Notes: a model not told the origin generated them from the letters alone. 28,651 bases of DNA from PNAI01 sp964575715 (GCA_964575715.1 CAZNSG010000285.1:1-28651), one strand, 5' to 3'; numbered from the stretch's first letter, positions 16,235 to 24,813 are shown. A program made the numbers and translations.

Positions 16235-16255
16235 GGCTGCCATTATACGGGAAAG

Positions 16256-16996
16256 ATGGCGCGCAAATCGATAAAACAACGCGAACCCGCGAAGGCGCAA
16301 AAACGCAAGCAGAAAGCCGGCGTGCCGGTCAAAACCGTTGATAAGCCTTCACCGCCGTGGACCCCGCGCGAGATCGCGGAAGCCTTCCGCCGCTTCCGCG
16401 CCGCCAACCCTGAGCCGCGCGGCGAGCTGGCCCACATCAATCCGTTCACGCTGCTGGTGGCCGTGGTGCTCTCCGCCCAGGCCACCGATGCCGGTGTGAA
16501 CAAGGCAACGCCGGCGCTGTTTGCGCTCGCCGATACGCCGGAGAAGATGGTCAAGCTTGGCGAGATGCGCGTGCGCGATCTGATCAGGACCATCGGCCTC
16601 TTTCGTACCAAGGCCAAGAACGTCATCGCGCTTTCGGAGCGTCTCGTCGCCGAGCACGGCAGCCAAGTGCCGCGCACGCGCGCGGCGCTCGAAGCGCTGC
16701 CCGGCGTCGGGCGCAAGACCGCCAATGTCGTGCTCAACATCGCATTCAATGAGCCGACCATCGCGGTCGACACCCACATATTTCGCATCGGCAACCGCAC
16801 GGGGATCGCACCGGGCAAGACACCATTCGACGTGGAGCAAAAACTCGAAGCCGTGGTGCCGGACGAATTCAAACGCCACGCGCACCATTGGCTGATCCTG
16901 CACGGCCGCTATGTTTGCATTGCGCGCAAGCCGCTGTGCGAGAAATGCCTCATCGCCGGGCTTTGCAAGTGGCCGGAAAAGACCATCGCCGCCTAG
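16256..16996 (+). CDS. nth: Endonuclease III (DNA glycosylase/AP lyase)
   Basis: Base-excision repair enzyme of 246 aa that removes oxidised pyrimidines and cuts the abasic site. The helix-hairpin-helix LPGVGRKTANVVLN carries the catalytic Lys154 and is followed by VDTHIFR with catalytic Asp172. The C-terminal [4Fe-4S] cluster ligands are Cys221, Cys228, Cys231 and Cys237 (spacing 6-2-5). The frame is open far upstream, but the ATG at 16256 is the start that gives the normal protein with a short Lys/Arg-rich N-terminal tail; GGGA lies upstream. Its stop shares a CTAG with the stop of the opposing gene. Confidence 0.95.
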   Translation: MARKSIKQREPAKAQKRKQKAGVPVKTVDKPSPPWTPREIAEAFRRFRAANPEPRGELAHINPFTLLVAVVLSAQATDAGVNKATPALFALADTPEKMVKLGEMRVRDLIRTIGLFRTKAKNVIALSERLVAEHGSQVPRTRAALEALPGVGRKTANVVLNIAFNEPTIAVDTHIFRIGNRTGIAPGKTPFDVEQKLEAVVPDEFKRHAHHWLILHGRYVCIARKPLCEKCLIAGLCKWPEKTIAA

Positions 16997-17721
16997 CTCT
17001 GCTGCTCGATCAAGCCCGCGCGTGGCCCCGACATCCGTTTGTGCATGTGCACCATGAATGCCATGGCGAACAACGGCGCGGTGAAATTGAGTACCGGAAT
17101 CGATACGAACAGCGCGATTGGCATGCCGGCAAGGAATACGCCCGCACGGTGGGCGCGGCGCATTGCCTTGGCCTCGGCCGGCGGACGAAAACGCATGGCG
17201 GCGAGCAGAAAATATTCGCGGCCCAGCAGATAGGCGTTGGCCAGGAACATGACGATGAAGCCAAAGCCGGCGAGCAACAAGAACGGTGCCGCGCAAAGAT
17301 AAACCGCAATCGTCAGCAGCGCGGTCGTCAGTCCCTCGATCAGAGCGCGCCAGAGCGGCAGCGCGCGTCCTGGCGGATTATTCGCATAATGCCTGCGCTC
17401 GACGATCTCGGCGATCTCGTCGACGAAGAAACTGCCGACGAATGCCGTCACCGCCGGCATCAGGAACAACGCGCCGGCGAAGAGTCCAAGACCCGCCGCA
17501 AACGAAAGAAACCAGATGAGAACGCTCCAGACCCAGTGTGCTCCCGCATCGGCGCCAGTCGCGAGGGCCGCGCCGTGCGCTGCCAGCGCAGTCAAGGCGC
17601 GATGCAGCGCGATACCGATCACTACCATCAAAATGAGCGCAAGACCGATTGACTTCAAAAGCAGCCGCCGAAACGACGGCGAGAACATCTGAACGAATGC
17701 CTTGCCTGCCGCCTCGAACAT
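16993..17721 (-). CDS. EI24 domain (CysZ-like) integral membrane protein
   Basis: Membrane protein of 242 aa with several hydrophobic segments (about 20-40, 65-95, 130-160 and 195-220). AVTAFVGSFFVDEIAEIVE after the second segment and the later GREYF are typical of EI24/CysZ-like proteins. E. coli CysZ supports sulfate uptake for cysteine synthesis; many alphaproteobacterial members are uncharacterised, so transport of sulfate is only a possibility. The second of two adjacent ATGs (17721) is chosen because the GGAGG site would be too close to the first. Convergent with nth; the two stop codons overlap. Confidence 0.78.
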   Translation of the reverse strand: MFEAAGKAFVQMFSPSFRRLLLKSIGLALILMVVIGIALHRALTALAAHGAALATGADAGAHWVWSVLIWFLSFAAGLGLFAGALFLMPAVTAFVGSFFVDEIAEIVERRHYANNPPGRALPLWRALIEGLTTALLTIAVYLCAAPFLLLAGFGFIVMFLANAYLLGREYFLLAAMRFRPPAEAKAMRRAHRAGVFLAGMPIALFVSIPVLNFTAPLFAMAFMVHMHKRMSGPRAGLIEQQS

Positions 17722-17778
17722 CATTGCCTCCGGAAAGCCCGGAATAATTATATTTGTGGCTGGCACAATGCAAATGGA

Positions 17779-18636
17779 TCAGCGGGTCGGCACGGGCGCA
17801 TCGGGCCCGGCGCCTTGCACGGCTGGTAATCCGAGCGGGCCGCTCTCGGTCACCGGCATATTTGCCGCGACCGGTATCGCGTCATGGGCGTGCGGCCGAT
17901 CGGACCAGCGCATCTTGCGATAGTCGAATCCGCGCTCGATCGTCGGCTTGACCAGCCTGAAATACGGCGAGATGTCGAAATCGCGCGGCGCATAGAGTGA
18001 CGAATGCCGGATCTCGTGGATCTCGCGGCGCACTTCTTCGTCGTCCTTCCGGCTCACCTTCGGCAGTATCGGGTAGCGCACATTCTCGAACGCCTGCGCG
18101 ATCAGGGCCGAACAGATAATGCGGGTTGGGTGTCCTGAGCCGAGCGCCATCATGCGCCGGCGCCAGCGTTGCGGCACCGGCAATGGGAACAGATAGCGCA
18201 GCAGATCGATGATGTTCTTCACATCGTAATCGAAGCCGATACGCTCAGTGGCATAAGCGCAAACTCTATGGCAATCGTCCGGCGAGAGTCCGACCGGCCG
18301 GCAGATGCGCGTGTGATGGCGGAAATATTTCGACAGCGGCACGCCGACGACACCTTCGCCGATATTGGCCTCGACCATCACCAAGGCTTCGCCTTCCACC
18401 GTCGTGCGCTCGCCGATCGGCCCGACATAGAGCGCCGCATGCGACCAGGTCGACTGCGTGAGGTACTTGATCACGCCGGAGATGTGATTGGTGCCTTCCA
18501 CCAGCAGCACATCGCCCGGCTGCAGCATCGAGCGCAGAACTTCGGGGTTGGTCGGCGTGAAGGGATGGAAACCCTCGATCTCCCGGTCGAGATAATGGGC
18601 GATTCTGCGCCCAACGGCATCGAGAAAAAAACTCAT
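17779..18636 (-). CDS. Permuted NlpC/P60-type (YiiX-like) protein
   Basis: Protein of 285 aa resembling circularly permuted papain-fold amidases/peptidases. PGDVLLVEG (about 40-48) precedes the probable active-site His66 in STWSHAALYVG. The probable nucleophile Cys175 lies in RIICSALIAQAF, the order His-before-Cys being that of permuted NlpC/P60 proteins such as YiiX. The C-terminal 40 residues are Pro/Ala-rich and poorly ordered. No signal peptide is visible. The ATG is preceded by AGGGA nine bases upstream. Substrate, possibly a lipid- or peptide-linked amide, is unknown. Confidence 0.75.
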   Translation of the reverse strand: MSFFLDAVGRRIAHYLDREIEGFHPFTPTNPEVLRSMLQPGDVLLVEGTNHISGVIKYLTQSTWSHAALYVGPIGERTTVEGEALVMVEANIGEGVVGVPLSKYFRHHTRICRPVGLSPDDCHRVCAYATERIGFDYDVKNIIDLLRYLFPLPVPQRWRRRMMALGSGHPTRIICSALIAQAFENVRYPILPKVSRKDDEEVRREIHEIRHSSLYAPRDFDISPYFRLVKPTIERGFDYRKMRWSDRPHAHDAIPVAANMPVTESGPLGLPAVQGAGPDAPVPTR

Positions 18637-18849
18637 AACGTCGCTTCCCTAAGGGTGGCCTGCGCTTTGTTGAGCCAGCGCTGCCTTGTCGTTTGCAAAT
18701 CTTTGTCTGAAATTTAGTCGAGACTTGTTGCAATTCGGTTCACAACCGCCGCAGTTAAGGAAACATATTGTTAGTCATGACATTTGCAGCAGGTGTCTTG
18801 TTCAGGCAATGTTGCGCGGAATCGGTGCGATAAAAACCATTTGCCAACC

Positions 18850-20238
18850 ATGAAACGCTTAAGCCGCCGCTCGTTTCTAGCCGCATCCGCCGCGCTGACC
18901 GCGGCGCCCGCGCTTGGCGCGCCTTCCACGCCTGGTGAAGTCGATGTCGTCATTGTCGGGGCGGGAGCCGCCGGCATTGCGGCCGCGCGCCGCTTTGCCG
19001 CCGCCGGCCGAAGTTTTCGGCTGATCGAGGCCGGCCCGCGCATCGGCGGACGCTGCATCACCGACACCGGCATTTTCGGCGTGCCGTTCGATCGCGGCGC
19101 GCACTGGATCCACATGCCGGAGCTCAATCCGCTCACAAAGCTTGCGCCGCGATCGGAATTCGACATCTATCCGGCGCCGACCAGCCAGCGTCTCCGCATT
19201 GGCCGGCGCAACGCGCGCGAAGGCGAGTTGGAAGACTTTCTCGCCTCGCAGGTACGTTCCAACCGGGCGATTGCGGAAGCCGCGCGCGGCAGGACGGACA
19301 TCGATTGCGCCGCCGCCTTGCCGAAAGATCTGCGCGATTGGCGGCCGACGGTGGAATTCGTACTTGGCCCCTACGGTTGCGGCAAGGAATTGCGCGAAAT
19401 CTCCGCCTTTGATTTCGCAAAGTCCGCCGAGCGCGATGTCGATGCGTTCTGCCGTCAGGGATTTGGCGCGCTGCTACGCAAGCTCGGCGCAGGCCTCCCG
19501 GTTGCGCTCGCGACTCCGGTGACGCGCATCGATTGGGGAACCCGCCTCGAAGTCGAGACCGAGAAAGGCCGCATCAATGCGCGCGCGGTGCTCCTCACCG
19601 CCTCAACCGACGTGCTGGCCTCCGGCAAGATCAAGTTCATGCCCGATCTGCCCAAGCGCCAGCTCGATGCGCTCTCCCAGCTCAAGCTCGGCAGCTACGA
19701 TCACGTGGCGCTGGAGCTGCCTGGCAATCCGCTTGGGCTGCAGCGCGACGATCTCGTGTTCGAGAAGGCCGAAAGCGCGCGCACCGCGGCGCTGCTTGCC
19801 AACGTATCGGGGACTTCGCTGGCGATGATCGAAGTAGCAGGCCGCTTTGGCCGCGATCTCTCCGGCCAGGGCGAGCAGGCCATGATCGACTTCGCCATCG
19901 AATGGCTCGCAAGCCTCTACGGTGCGGAAGTCAAGAAAGCCGTCAAGCGCACCCATGCCACACGTTGGAACGCCGAGCCGTGGGTGCTGGGCGCGTTCTC
20001 CGCGGCAAGCCCCGGCGGGCAAGGCGCGCGAAAGATCCTGATGGAGCCGCTGCGCGAGCGCATTTGGTTTGCCGGCGAGGCCGTGCACGAGACGCTCTGG
20101 GGCACCGTTGGCGGCGCCTGGGAATCGGGCGTGCGCGCGGCCGAAGCGATCTTGCGCAAGATAGGTGCGCTGCGCGATGCGCCCGAGCCAAAGCCAAAGG
20201 CCCAGCCAACCCGCCCGCCGCCACGCCGGCGCACTTAA
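18850..20238 (+). CDS. Tat-exported flavin amine oxidase-like FAD protein
   Basis: Flavoprotein of 462 aa. The N-terminus KRLSRRSFLAASAAL is a twin-arginine signal that probably ends at ALGA, so the folded enzyme should be exported. The FAD-binding Rossmann motif GAGAAG is at 37-42, followed by GPRIGGR. The C-terminus has the family FAGEAVHETLWGTVGGAWESGVRAAE, which closes over FAD. The tail is Pro/Arg-rich. The family oxidises amines or related compounds; substrate unknown. The ATG at 18850 is chosen because it opens directly with the Tat signal; no good ribosome-binding site is seen before it, and the frame is open further upstream. Its stop overlaps the pheT stop in TTAA. Confidence 0.82.
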   Translation: MKRLSRRSFLAASAALTAAPALGAPSTPGEVDVVIVGAGAAGIAAARRFAAAGRSFRLIEAGPRIGGRCITDTGIFGVPFDRGAHWIHMPELNPLTKLAPRSEFDIYPAPTSQRLRIGRRNAREGELEDFLASQVRSNRAIAEAARGRTDIDCAAALPKDLRDWRPTVEFVLGPYGCGKELREISAFDFAKSAERDVDAFCRQGFGALLRKLGAGLPVALATPVTRIDWGTRLEVETEKGRINARAVLLTASTDVLASGKIKFMPDLPKRQLDALSQLKLGSYDHVALELPGNPLGLQRDDLVFEKAESARTAALLANVSGTSLAMIEVAGRFGRDLSGQGEQAMIDFAIEWLASLYGAEVKKAVKRTHATRWNAEPWVLGAFSAASPGGQGARKILMEPLRERIWFAGEAVHETLWGTVGGAWESGVRAAEAILRKIGALRDAPEPKPKAQPTRPPPRRRT

Positions 20239-22652
20239 TTTCGCAATACCCCGCCGGTGCGCTTGCCGACCTCGCCCACGATGCGCGCACCGAGCGCCTC
20301 GATCTCCGGGTCGGTCATGGTCTTTTCGCGCGGCTGGATGGTGACCGCGATCGCGACCGATTTCTTGCCGGGCACGATGCCGTCGCCCTCGTAGACATCG
20401 AACACCGTAACGCCAGTGATCAGCTTGCGGTCCACGCTTTGCGCGGCGCGCACAATGTCGCCCGCCTTCACCGTGCGCTCTACGACAAAGGCAAAATCGC
20501 GCTCCACCGGCTGGAACGGCGAGAGCTCGATCGCGGCCTTGGCACGCGTGGCCTTGGCACGCGGCTCCGGGATGCGTTCCAGGATCACTTCGAAGGCCAC
20601 CACCGGCCCCTTGGCGCCAAGCGCATCGAGCGCGCGCGGATGCAGTTCGCCGAAATGGCCGAGCACATTTTGCGGCCCGATCTGAATGGTGCCGGCGCGC
20701 CCGGGGTGAAACCATTCCGGCCCGCCGGGAACGACTTGCATCGCCTGCGCCGGTGCACCCGCGGCCGCAAGCACGGCCAGCGCATCGGCCTTCACATCGA
20801 AGACATCGACAAGCGCCGCCGGCGTCGACCAATGACGGCCGCCGCCATGGGGCTTCGCTGTCGCCCGACGAATTCCCGTCGCCGCGGTGAACTGATCCTC
20901 CGGCCGGTCGCCTTTGAAAATCTGGCCGACCTCGAACAAGGCCACATCCGGAAATCCGCGATCAGTATTTCTTTGCCCCGCGCCCACCAACGCAGGGATC
21001 AAGCTTGGCCGCATGTCGGACAATTCCGCAGCGATCGGATTTGCCAGCGCCAATTCCGGTTTGCCGCCGCCGAACAATATCGCATGCGGCTTGGAAATGA
21101 ACGACCAAGTGACCGCCTCGACCAGCCCGCGCGCGGCCGCCGCGCGCTTGGCCTTGCGGCTTCGCACCTGAAGCGCGGTCAGCACCGGCTTGCGCGCATG
21201 CATGCCGCGCGGAAACGGCGTCGCCGGAATGCTGTCGACGCCGATAATGCGTACCAGTTCCTCGACCAGATCGGCCTTGCCCTCGATGTCGGGCCGCCAG
21301 GACGGCGGCGCAATCTTCACGCTTGCGCCGGTGCCCGCGACAAAAAAGCCAAGCCGGCCAAGCAAGCGCTTGATCTCGGGCAGCGCGATGCTCAAGCCCG
21401 TGAGGCGTTTGAGTTCTCCTGGCGGAAAATCGATGACGCGCTCGGGCGCCTCCGCCTTGCCGGCAACATTGATCTCCGAAGCCGTACCGCCGCACAGCTC
21501 GAGCACCATCTGGGTCGCAAGTTCAAGCCCCGGCCGCATGAAGTTGGGATCGACCCCGCGCTCAAAGCGATAACGCGCGTCCGAATTGATGCCGAGCACG
21601 CGCCCGGTCTGCGCAATATTGATCGGCTCCCACAGCGCCGATTCGATCAGCACATCGGTGGTGGCCTCCGTGCAGCCGCTGGCTTCGCCGCCCATGATGC
21701 CGGCGAGCGATTCCACGGCGGCCTCGTCGGCGATCACGCACATGCCCTCGTCGAGCGCGTAGGTATTTCCGTCGAGCGCGGTCAGGCGCTCACCCGCACG
21801 CGCGCGCCGCACGATCAGATCACCGCGCACCTTTGCGGCATCGAACACATGCAGCGGTCGCCCGCGGTCGTAGGTGATGAAATTGGTAATATCCACCAGC
21901 GCATTGATCGGGCGCAGTCCGACCGCGACCAGCCGCCGTTGCAGCCATTGCGGCGAGGGGCCGTTTTTCGCCCCGCGCACCAGCCGAAGCGCGAAAGCGG
22001 GACAAAGCGAAGGCGTCGCACCGAAGTCGAGCTTGACCTTGACCGGGCAGGGGAACGCGCCCTTCACCGGCTTTGGCGTGCGCTCCTTGAACACGCCCAG
22101 GTCGACGGCTGCGAGATCGCGCGCGATGCCGTTGACGCCGGTGCAGTCCGGCCGGTTGGGCGTGAGATTGATGTCGATCGCCGGATCGTCGAGTCCGGCC
22201 CATTGCGCGTAGTTCGTGCCGACCGGCGCATCGGCCGGCAGATCGATAATGCCCTCGTGGTTGTCGGAAAGCTGCAGCTCGAATTCCGACACCAGCATGC
22301 CGCGGCTCTCGACGCCGCGAATGGTGCCGACCGTGAGTGTCATGTTCTTGCCGGGGATGAAGGCACCGGGCGGCACGAACACGCCCTTCATGCCGGCGCG
22401 CGCGTTGGGCGCGCCGCACACCACCTGTATGGGCTTTCCGTCGCCGGTATCGACCATGCAGACCCGCAATCGATCGGCATTGGGATGTTGCTCGGCCGAG
22501 ACCACCCGCGCGATGACATAGGGCGCGAGCATTTTGCCCTTGTCCTCGATGCTCTCGACTTCGAGCCCGATCATGGTGAGCTTGTCGACGATTGCCGCAA
22601 GCGTCGCATCGGTGTCGAGATGTTCTTTGAGCCAAGCAAGGGTGAGTTTCAT
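20235..22652 (-). CDS. pheT: Phenylalanine--tRNA ligase beta subunit
   Basis: Beta subunit (805 aa, normal length) of the alpha2-beta2 synthetase. An N-terminal OB-fold tRNA-binding domain (about 40-150) is followed by the B3/B4 editing region, B5 (about 400-475, with FPPGELKRLTGLS), a catalytic-like core, and a C-terminal anticodon-binding FDX-ACB domain beginning near SPFQPVERDFAFVV. GGGAGA lies about six bases before the ATG. The ATG overlaps the stop of the DUF559 gene (ATGA), so pheT is probably translationally coupled to that inserted gene instead of pheS. Confidence 0.97.
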   Translation of the reverse strand: MKLTLAWLKEHLDTDATLAAIVDKLTMIGLEVESIEDKGKMLAPYVIARVVSAEQHPNADRLRVCMVDTGDGKPIQVVCGAPNARAGMKGVFVPPGAFIPGKNMTLTVGTIRGVESRGMLVSEFELQLSDNHEGIIDLPADAPVGTNYAQWAGLDDPAIDINLTPNRPDCTGVNGIARDLAAVDLGVFKERTPKPVKGAFPCPVKVKLDFGATPSLCPAFALRLVRGAKNGPSPQWLQRRLVAVGLRPINALVDITNFITYDRGRPLHVFDAAKVRGDLIVRRARAGERLTALDGNTYALDEGMCVIADEAAVESLAGIMGGEASGCTEATTDVLIESALWEPINIAQTGRVLGINSDARYRFERGVDPNFMRPGLELATQMVLELCGGTASEINVAGKAEAPERVIDFPPGELKRLTGLSIALPEIKRLLGRLGFFVAGTGASVKIAPPSWRPDIEGKADLVEELVRIIGVDSIPATPFPRGMHARKPVLTALQVRSRKAKRAAAARGLVEAVTWSFISKPHAILFGGGKPELALANPIAAELSDMRPSLIPALVGAGQRNTDRGFPDVALFEVGQIFKGDRPEDQFTAATGIRRATAKPHGGGRHWSTPAALVDVFDVKADALAVLAAAGAPAQAMQVVPGGPEWFHPGRAGTIQIGPQNVLGHFGELHPRALDALGAKGPVVAFEVILERIPEPRAKATRAKAAIELSPFQPVERDFAFVVERTVKAGDIVRAAQSVDRKLITGVTVFDVYEGDGIVPGKKSVAIAVTIQPREKTMTDPEIEALGARIVGEVGKRTGGVLRN

Positions 22653-23092
22653 TCTGTCTCTCCCCGCACGCCTGCGCGCTCCCTCCCCCGCTTGCGGGGG
22701 AGGGTTGGGGAGGGGGTCACTGCAAGCGCAGCAGCAATCGTTTCGAGCACTCCTTGCCTATTCGTTATCACGTCGTGATTGTTGAAGCGGAGAATACGGA
22801 ACCCCTTGGATGCAAAAAAAGCATCCCGTCTTGTATCGCGCTTCATTTGCTCCGATTCAAAATGTTGGCCGCCATCGATTTCAATGACGAGATTCGCTGC
22901 ATGACACACGAAATCCGCGACATAGGGACCGATCGGTGTCTGCCTGCGGAAGCCCGCGCCGTTTAACCGATGCGCACGAAGCTCATTCCAGATCAACCGC
23001 TCGGCATCAGTTGAATCGCGGCGCAGCGATCGCGCACGTGATCGCGTCTTTACCGCTACATGCCACTTCGGTGGTTTTGCAACGCTAGCCAT
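22649..23092 (-). CDS. DUF559 endonuclease-domain protein inserted between pheS and pheT
   Basis: Predicted restriction-endonuclease-fold protein of 147 aa. The family core is visible: SLRRDSTDAERLIWNELR, FRRQTPIGPYVADFVC with Asp60, LVIEIDGGQH with Glu71 and Asp73, and GFRILRFNNHDV. These resemble the PD-(D/E)XK/Vsr-like active site. Residues 126-138 (TPSPTLPRKRGRE) are encoded by the left copy of an inverted repeat, so the natural domain ends near residue 125 and the tail was captured from repeat DNA. The stop TGA overlaps the pheT ATG. Substrate is unknown; DUF559 genes in this group commonly travel alone near such repeats. Confidence 0.85.
   Translation of the reverse strand: MASVAKPPKWHVAVKTRSRARSLRRDSTDAERLIWNELRAHRLNGAGFRRQTPIGPYVADFVCHAANLVIEIDGGQHFESEQMKRDTRRDAFFASKGFRILRFNNHDVITNRQGVLETIAAALAVTPSPTLPRKRGRERAGVRGETE
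22681..22716. repeat. Left inverted repeat of the DUF559 cassette
   Basis: A 36-bp repeat that matches the reverse complement of 23115-23150 at 35 of 36 positions. Its first 24 bases are a perfect palindrome (11-bp arms CCCTCCCCCGC, loop TT). It lies inside the 3' end of the DUF559 frame. A further 8-bp match (CCGCACGC at 22664-22671 against GCGTGCGG at 23161-23168) extends the symmetry outward. Confidence 0.9.
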
Positions 23093-23114
23093 TGGCGCAC
23101 TCGTGATGCGGGAG

Positions 23115-23150
23115 CCCCCTCCCTAACCCTCCCCCGCAAGCGGGGGAGGG
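23115..23150. repeat. Right inverted repeat of the DUF559 cassette
   Basis: Mirror copy of 22681-22716 with one mismatch. Its outer 24 bases (23127-23150) form a perfect palindrome with an AA loop. It lies 22 bases upstream of the DUF559 start and 72 bases after the pheS stop. No target-site duplication is evident outside the repeats. Confidence 0.9.
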
Positions 23151-23221
23151 AACAGGATGTGCGTGCGGCGAACCTCTGCCACACATCGACAACGAGTCTG
23201 GGCCAAACATCAAAAGACGGC

Positions 23222-24304
23222 TCACGGACCAAGCCCTCCCGCCAGCGTCGGGAAATCGAGCGGCCGAAAGCCGTAGTGCGAAAGCCAGCGCACGTCCGCC
23301 TCGAAGAACGCGCGCAGGTCCGGCATGCCGTATTTGAGCATGGCGATGCGATCGATGCCCAAACCCCAGGCGAAGCCCTGGTACTCGTCCGGATCGAGCC
23401 CGCAATTGCGCATCACCTTGGGATGCACCATGCCGCAGCCGAGAATCTCCAGCCAATCCTCGCCCTCGCCGAAGCGCACTTCGCCCTTCTCGCGCCGGCA
23501 CTGGATGTCGACTTCGAGCGACGGCTCGGTGAACGGAAAGTACGACGGGCGAAAGCGCATCTTCACTTGATCCACTTCGAAGAACGCCTTGCAGAATTCT
23601 TCCAGAATCCATTTCAGATGGCCCATATGCGAGCCCTTGTCGATCACCAGGCCCTCGACTTGGTGGAACATCGGCGTATGGGTCTGGTCGGAATCGACGC
23701 GATAGGTGCGCCCCGGAATGATCACGCGGATCGGCGGTTTCTGCGTCAGCATGGTGCGGATCTGTACCGGCGAAGTGTGCGTGCGCAGCAGAAGCCGCGA
23801 GCCGTCGGGTTTGGGATTGAAAAAGAACGTATCGTGCATGTCCCGCGCCGGATGGCTTTCGGGAATGTTGAGCTTGGTGAAATTGTAATCGTCGCTCTCG
23901 ATGTCGGGCCCTTCCGCCACCGCAAAGCCCATGTCGGCGAAGATCGCGGTCAATTCATCGATCACCTGGCTAATCGGATGGATGCGGCCTAACTCCGCCG
24001 GCGGTTCGCGCACCGGCAGCGTCACGTCCACGGTCTCGGAATTGAGCCGCGCGTCCAGCGCCGCGCGCTTCAAGGCATCCTTGCGCTCAGCGATCGCAGC
24101 CGTCACGCGATCCTTCAAGCCGTTGATCGCCGGACCCTTTTCTTTGCGCTCCTCCGGCGTCATGGCGCCGAGCGTCTTGAGCAGTGCCGTGACCGAGCCG
24201 TTCTTGCCCAGCGCGGCAATTCGCACCACTTCGACCGCCGCCTCGTCGCTCGCGGCGGCAACGGCGGAGAGCAGTTCTTGTTCGAGCTGTTCGTAAGAGG
24301 GCAT
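23222..24304 (-). CDS. pheS: Phenylalanine--tRNA ligase alpha subunit
   Basis: Catalytic class II subunit of 360 aa. An N-terminal coiled-coil arm (about 1-90) is followed by the catalytic domain. Motif 2 is around RTYRVDSDQTHTPMFHQVEG and motif 3 is WGLGIDRIAMLKYGMPDLR, both intact. Of two in-frame ATGs the second (24304) is chosen because GGTGAG precedes it by four bases and family proteins start there. It follows rplT; pheT normally follows directly but is here separated by 569 bp holding the DUF559 cassette. Confidence 0.97.
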   Translation of the reverse strand: MPSYEQLEQELLSAVAAASDEAAVEVVRIAALGKNGSVTALLKTLGAMTPEERKEKGPAINGLKDRVTAAIAERKDALKRAALDARLNSETVDVTLPVREPPAELGRIHPISQVIDELTAIFADMGFAVAEGPDIESDDYNFTKLNIPESHPARDMHDTFFFNPKPDGSRLLLRTHTSPVQIRTMLTQKPPIRVIIPGRTYRVDSDQTHTPMFHQVEGLVIDKGSHMGHLKWILEEFCKAFFEVDQVKMRFRPSYFPFTEPSLEVDIQCRREKGEVRFGEGEDWLEILGCGMVHPKVMRNCGLDPDEYQGFAWGLGIDRIAMLKYGMPDLRAFFEADVRWLSHYGFRPLDFPTLAGGLGP

Positions 24305-24382
24305 CGGACTCACCATTCACTCATCCGTCATGCCCGAGTTGGGGCATCGATGCAGCGCTTCATCCAGCGAGAGCCCGCATGG

Positions 24383-24441
24383 ATCGCCGGGCCTTCGCCC
24401 GCCGAAGGGCTTCGGCCCGCAGGCGGGTCAAGCCCGGCGAT
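24383..24441. repeat. Palindromic repeat in the rplT-pheS gap
   Basis: Outer arms ATCGCCGGGC (24383-24392) and GCCCGGCGAT (24432-24441) are exact reverse complements. They enclose a smaller hairpin, CCTTCG/CGAAGG (24392-24397 and 24403-24408). It fills the rplT-pheS spacer and resembles dispersed repeats common in Bradyrhizobium relatives. It may reduce transcription into pheS, but it has no T tail on the minus strand. Confidence 0.65.
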
Positions 24442-24453
24442 GACAAAAATTAT

Positions 24454-24813
24454 TCACGCCGGCAGCGCGGCCTTTGCCTTTTCCACGATCGCCTGGAATG
24501 CCGCCGGTTCGCGAATGGCGAGATCGGAGAGCACTTTGCGGTCGATGAGTAAGCCCGCCTTGCCGAGGCCGGCGATAAAGCGGCTGTAGTTGAGGCCGAA
24601 CGGGCGCACCGCCGCATTGAGCCGCTGGATCCACAATGCGCGGAACGTGCGCTTTCTGCGCTTGCGGTCGCGATAGGCGTATTGGTTTGCCTTTTCCACC
24701 GCCTGCTTGGCGACGCGGATCGTATTCTTGCGGCGGCCGTAATAACCCTTCGCCGCCTTCAAGATTTTTTTGTGCTTGGCGTGCGAGGTGACGCCGCGCT
24801 TGACGCGTGCCAT
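24454..24813 (-). CDS. rplT: 50S ribosomal protein L20
   Basis: 119-aa basic ribosomal protein of the usual length, with the conserved MARVKRGVTSHAKHKKILK opening, GRRKNTIRVAKQAVEKA, and LDRKVLSDLA-like AGLLIDRKVLSDLAI near the end. It binds 23S rRNA early in 50S assembly. GGAG lies eight bases before the ATG. It follows rpmI by 65 bp. In other bacteria L20 represses the rpmI-rplT mRNA; no leader structure was identified here. Confidence 0.98.
   Translation of the reverse strand: MARVKRGVTSHAKHKKILKAAKGYYGRRKNTIRVAKQAVEKANQYAYRDRKRRKRTFRALWIQRLNAAVRPFGLNYSRFIAGLGKAGLLIDRKVLSDLAIREPAAFQAIVEKAKAALPA

Noticed and set aside
15707..16255. Upstream extension of the nth frame
   Set aside because: It runs through a repeat and antisense to DUF2244; the family protein begins at 16256.
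19533..22778. Very long open frame (1081 codons) on the plus strand opposite pheT
   Set aside because: It is the GC-driven shadow of pheT and the amine oxidase-like gene; low-complexity Arg/Ala/His-rich product without domains.
22681..23150. The GC palindromes between pheS and pheT as simple terminators
   Set aside because: They are nearly identical inverted copies flanking a gene and one lies inside the reading frame, which fits a mobile unit better than independent terminators.
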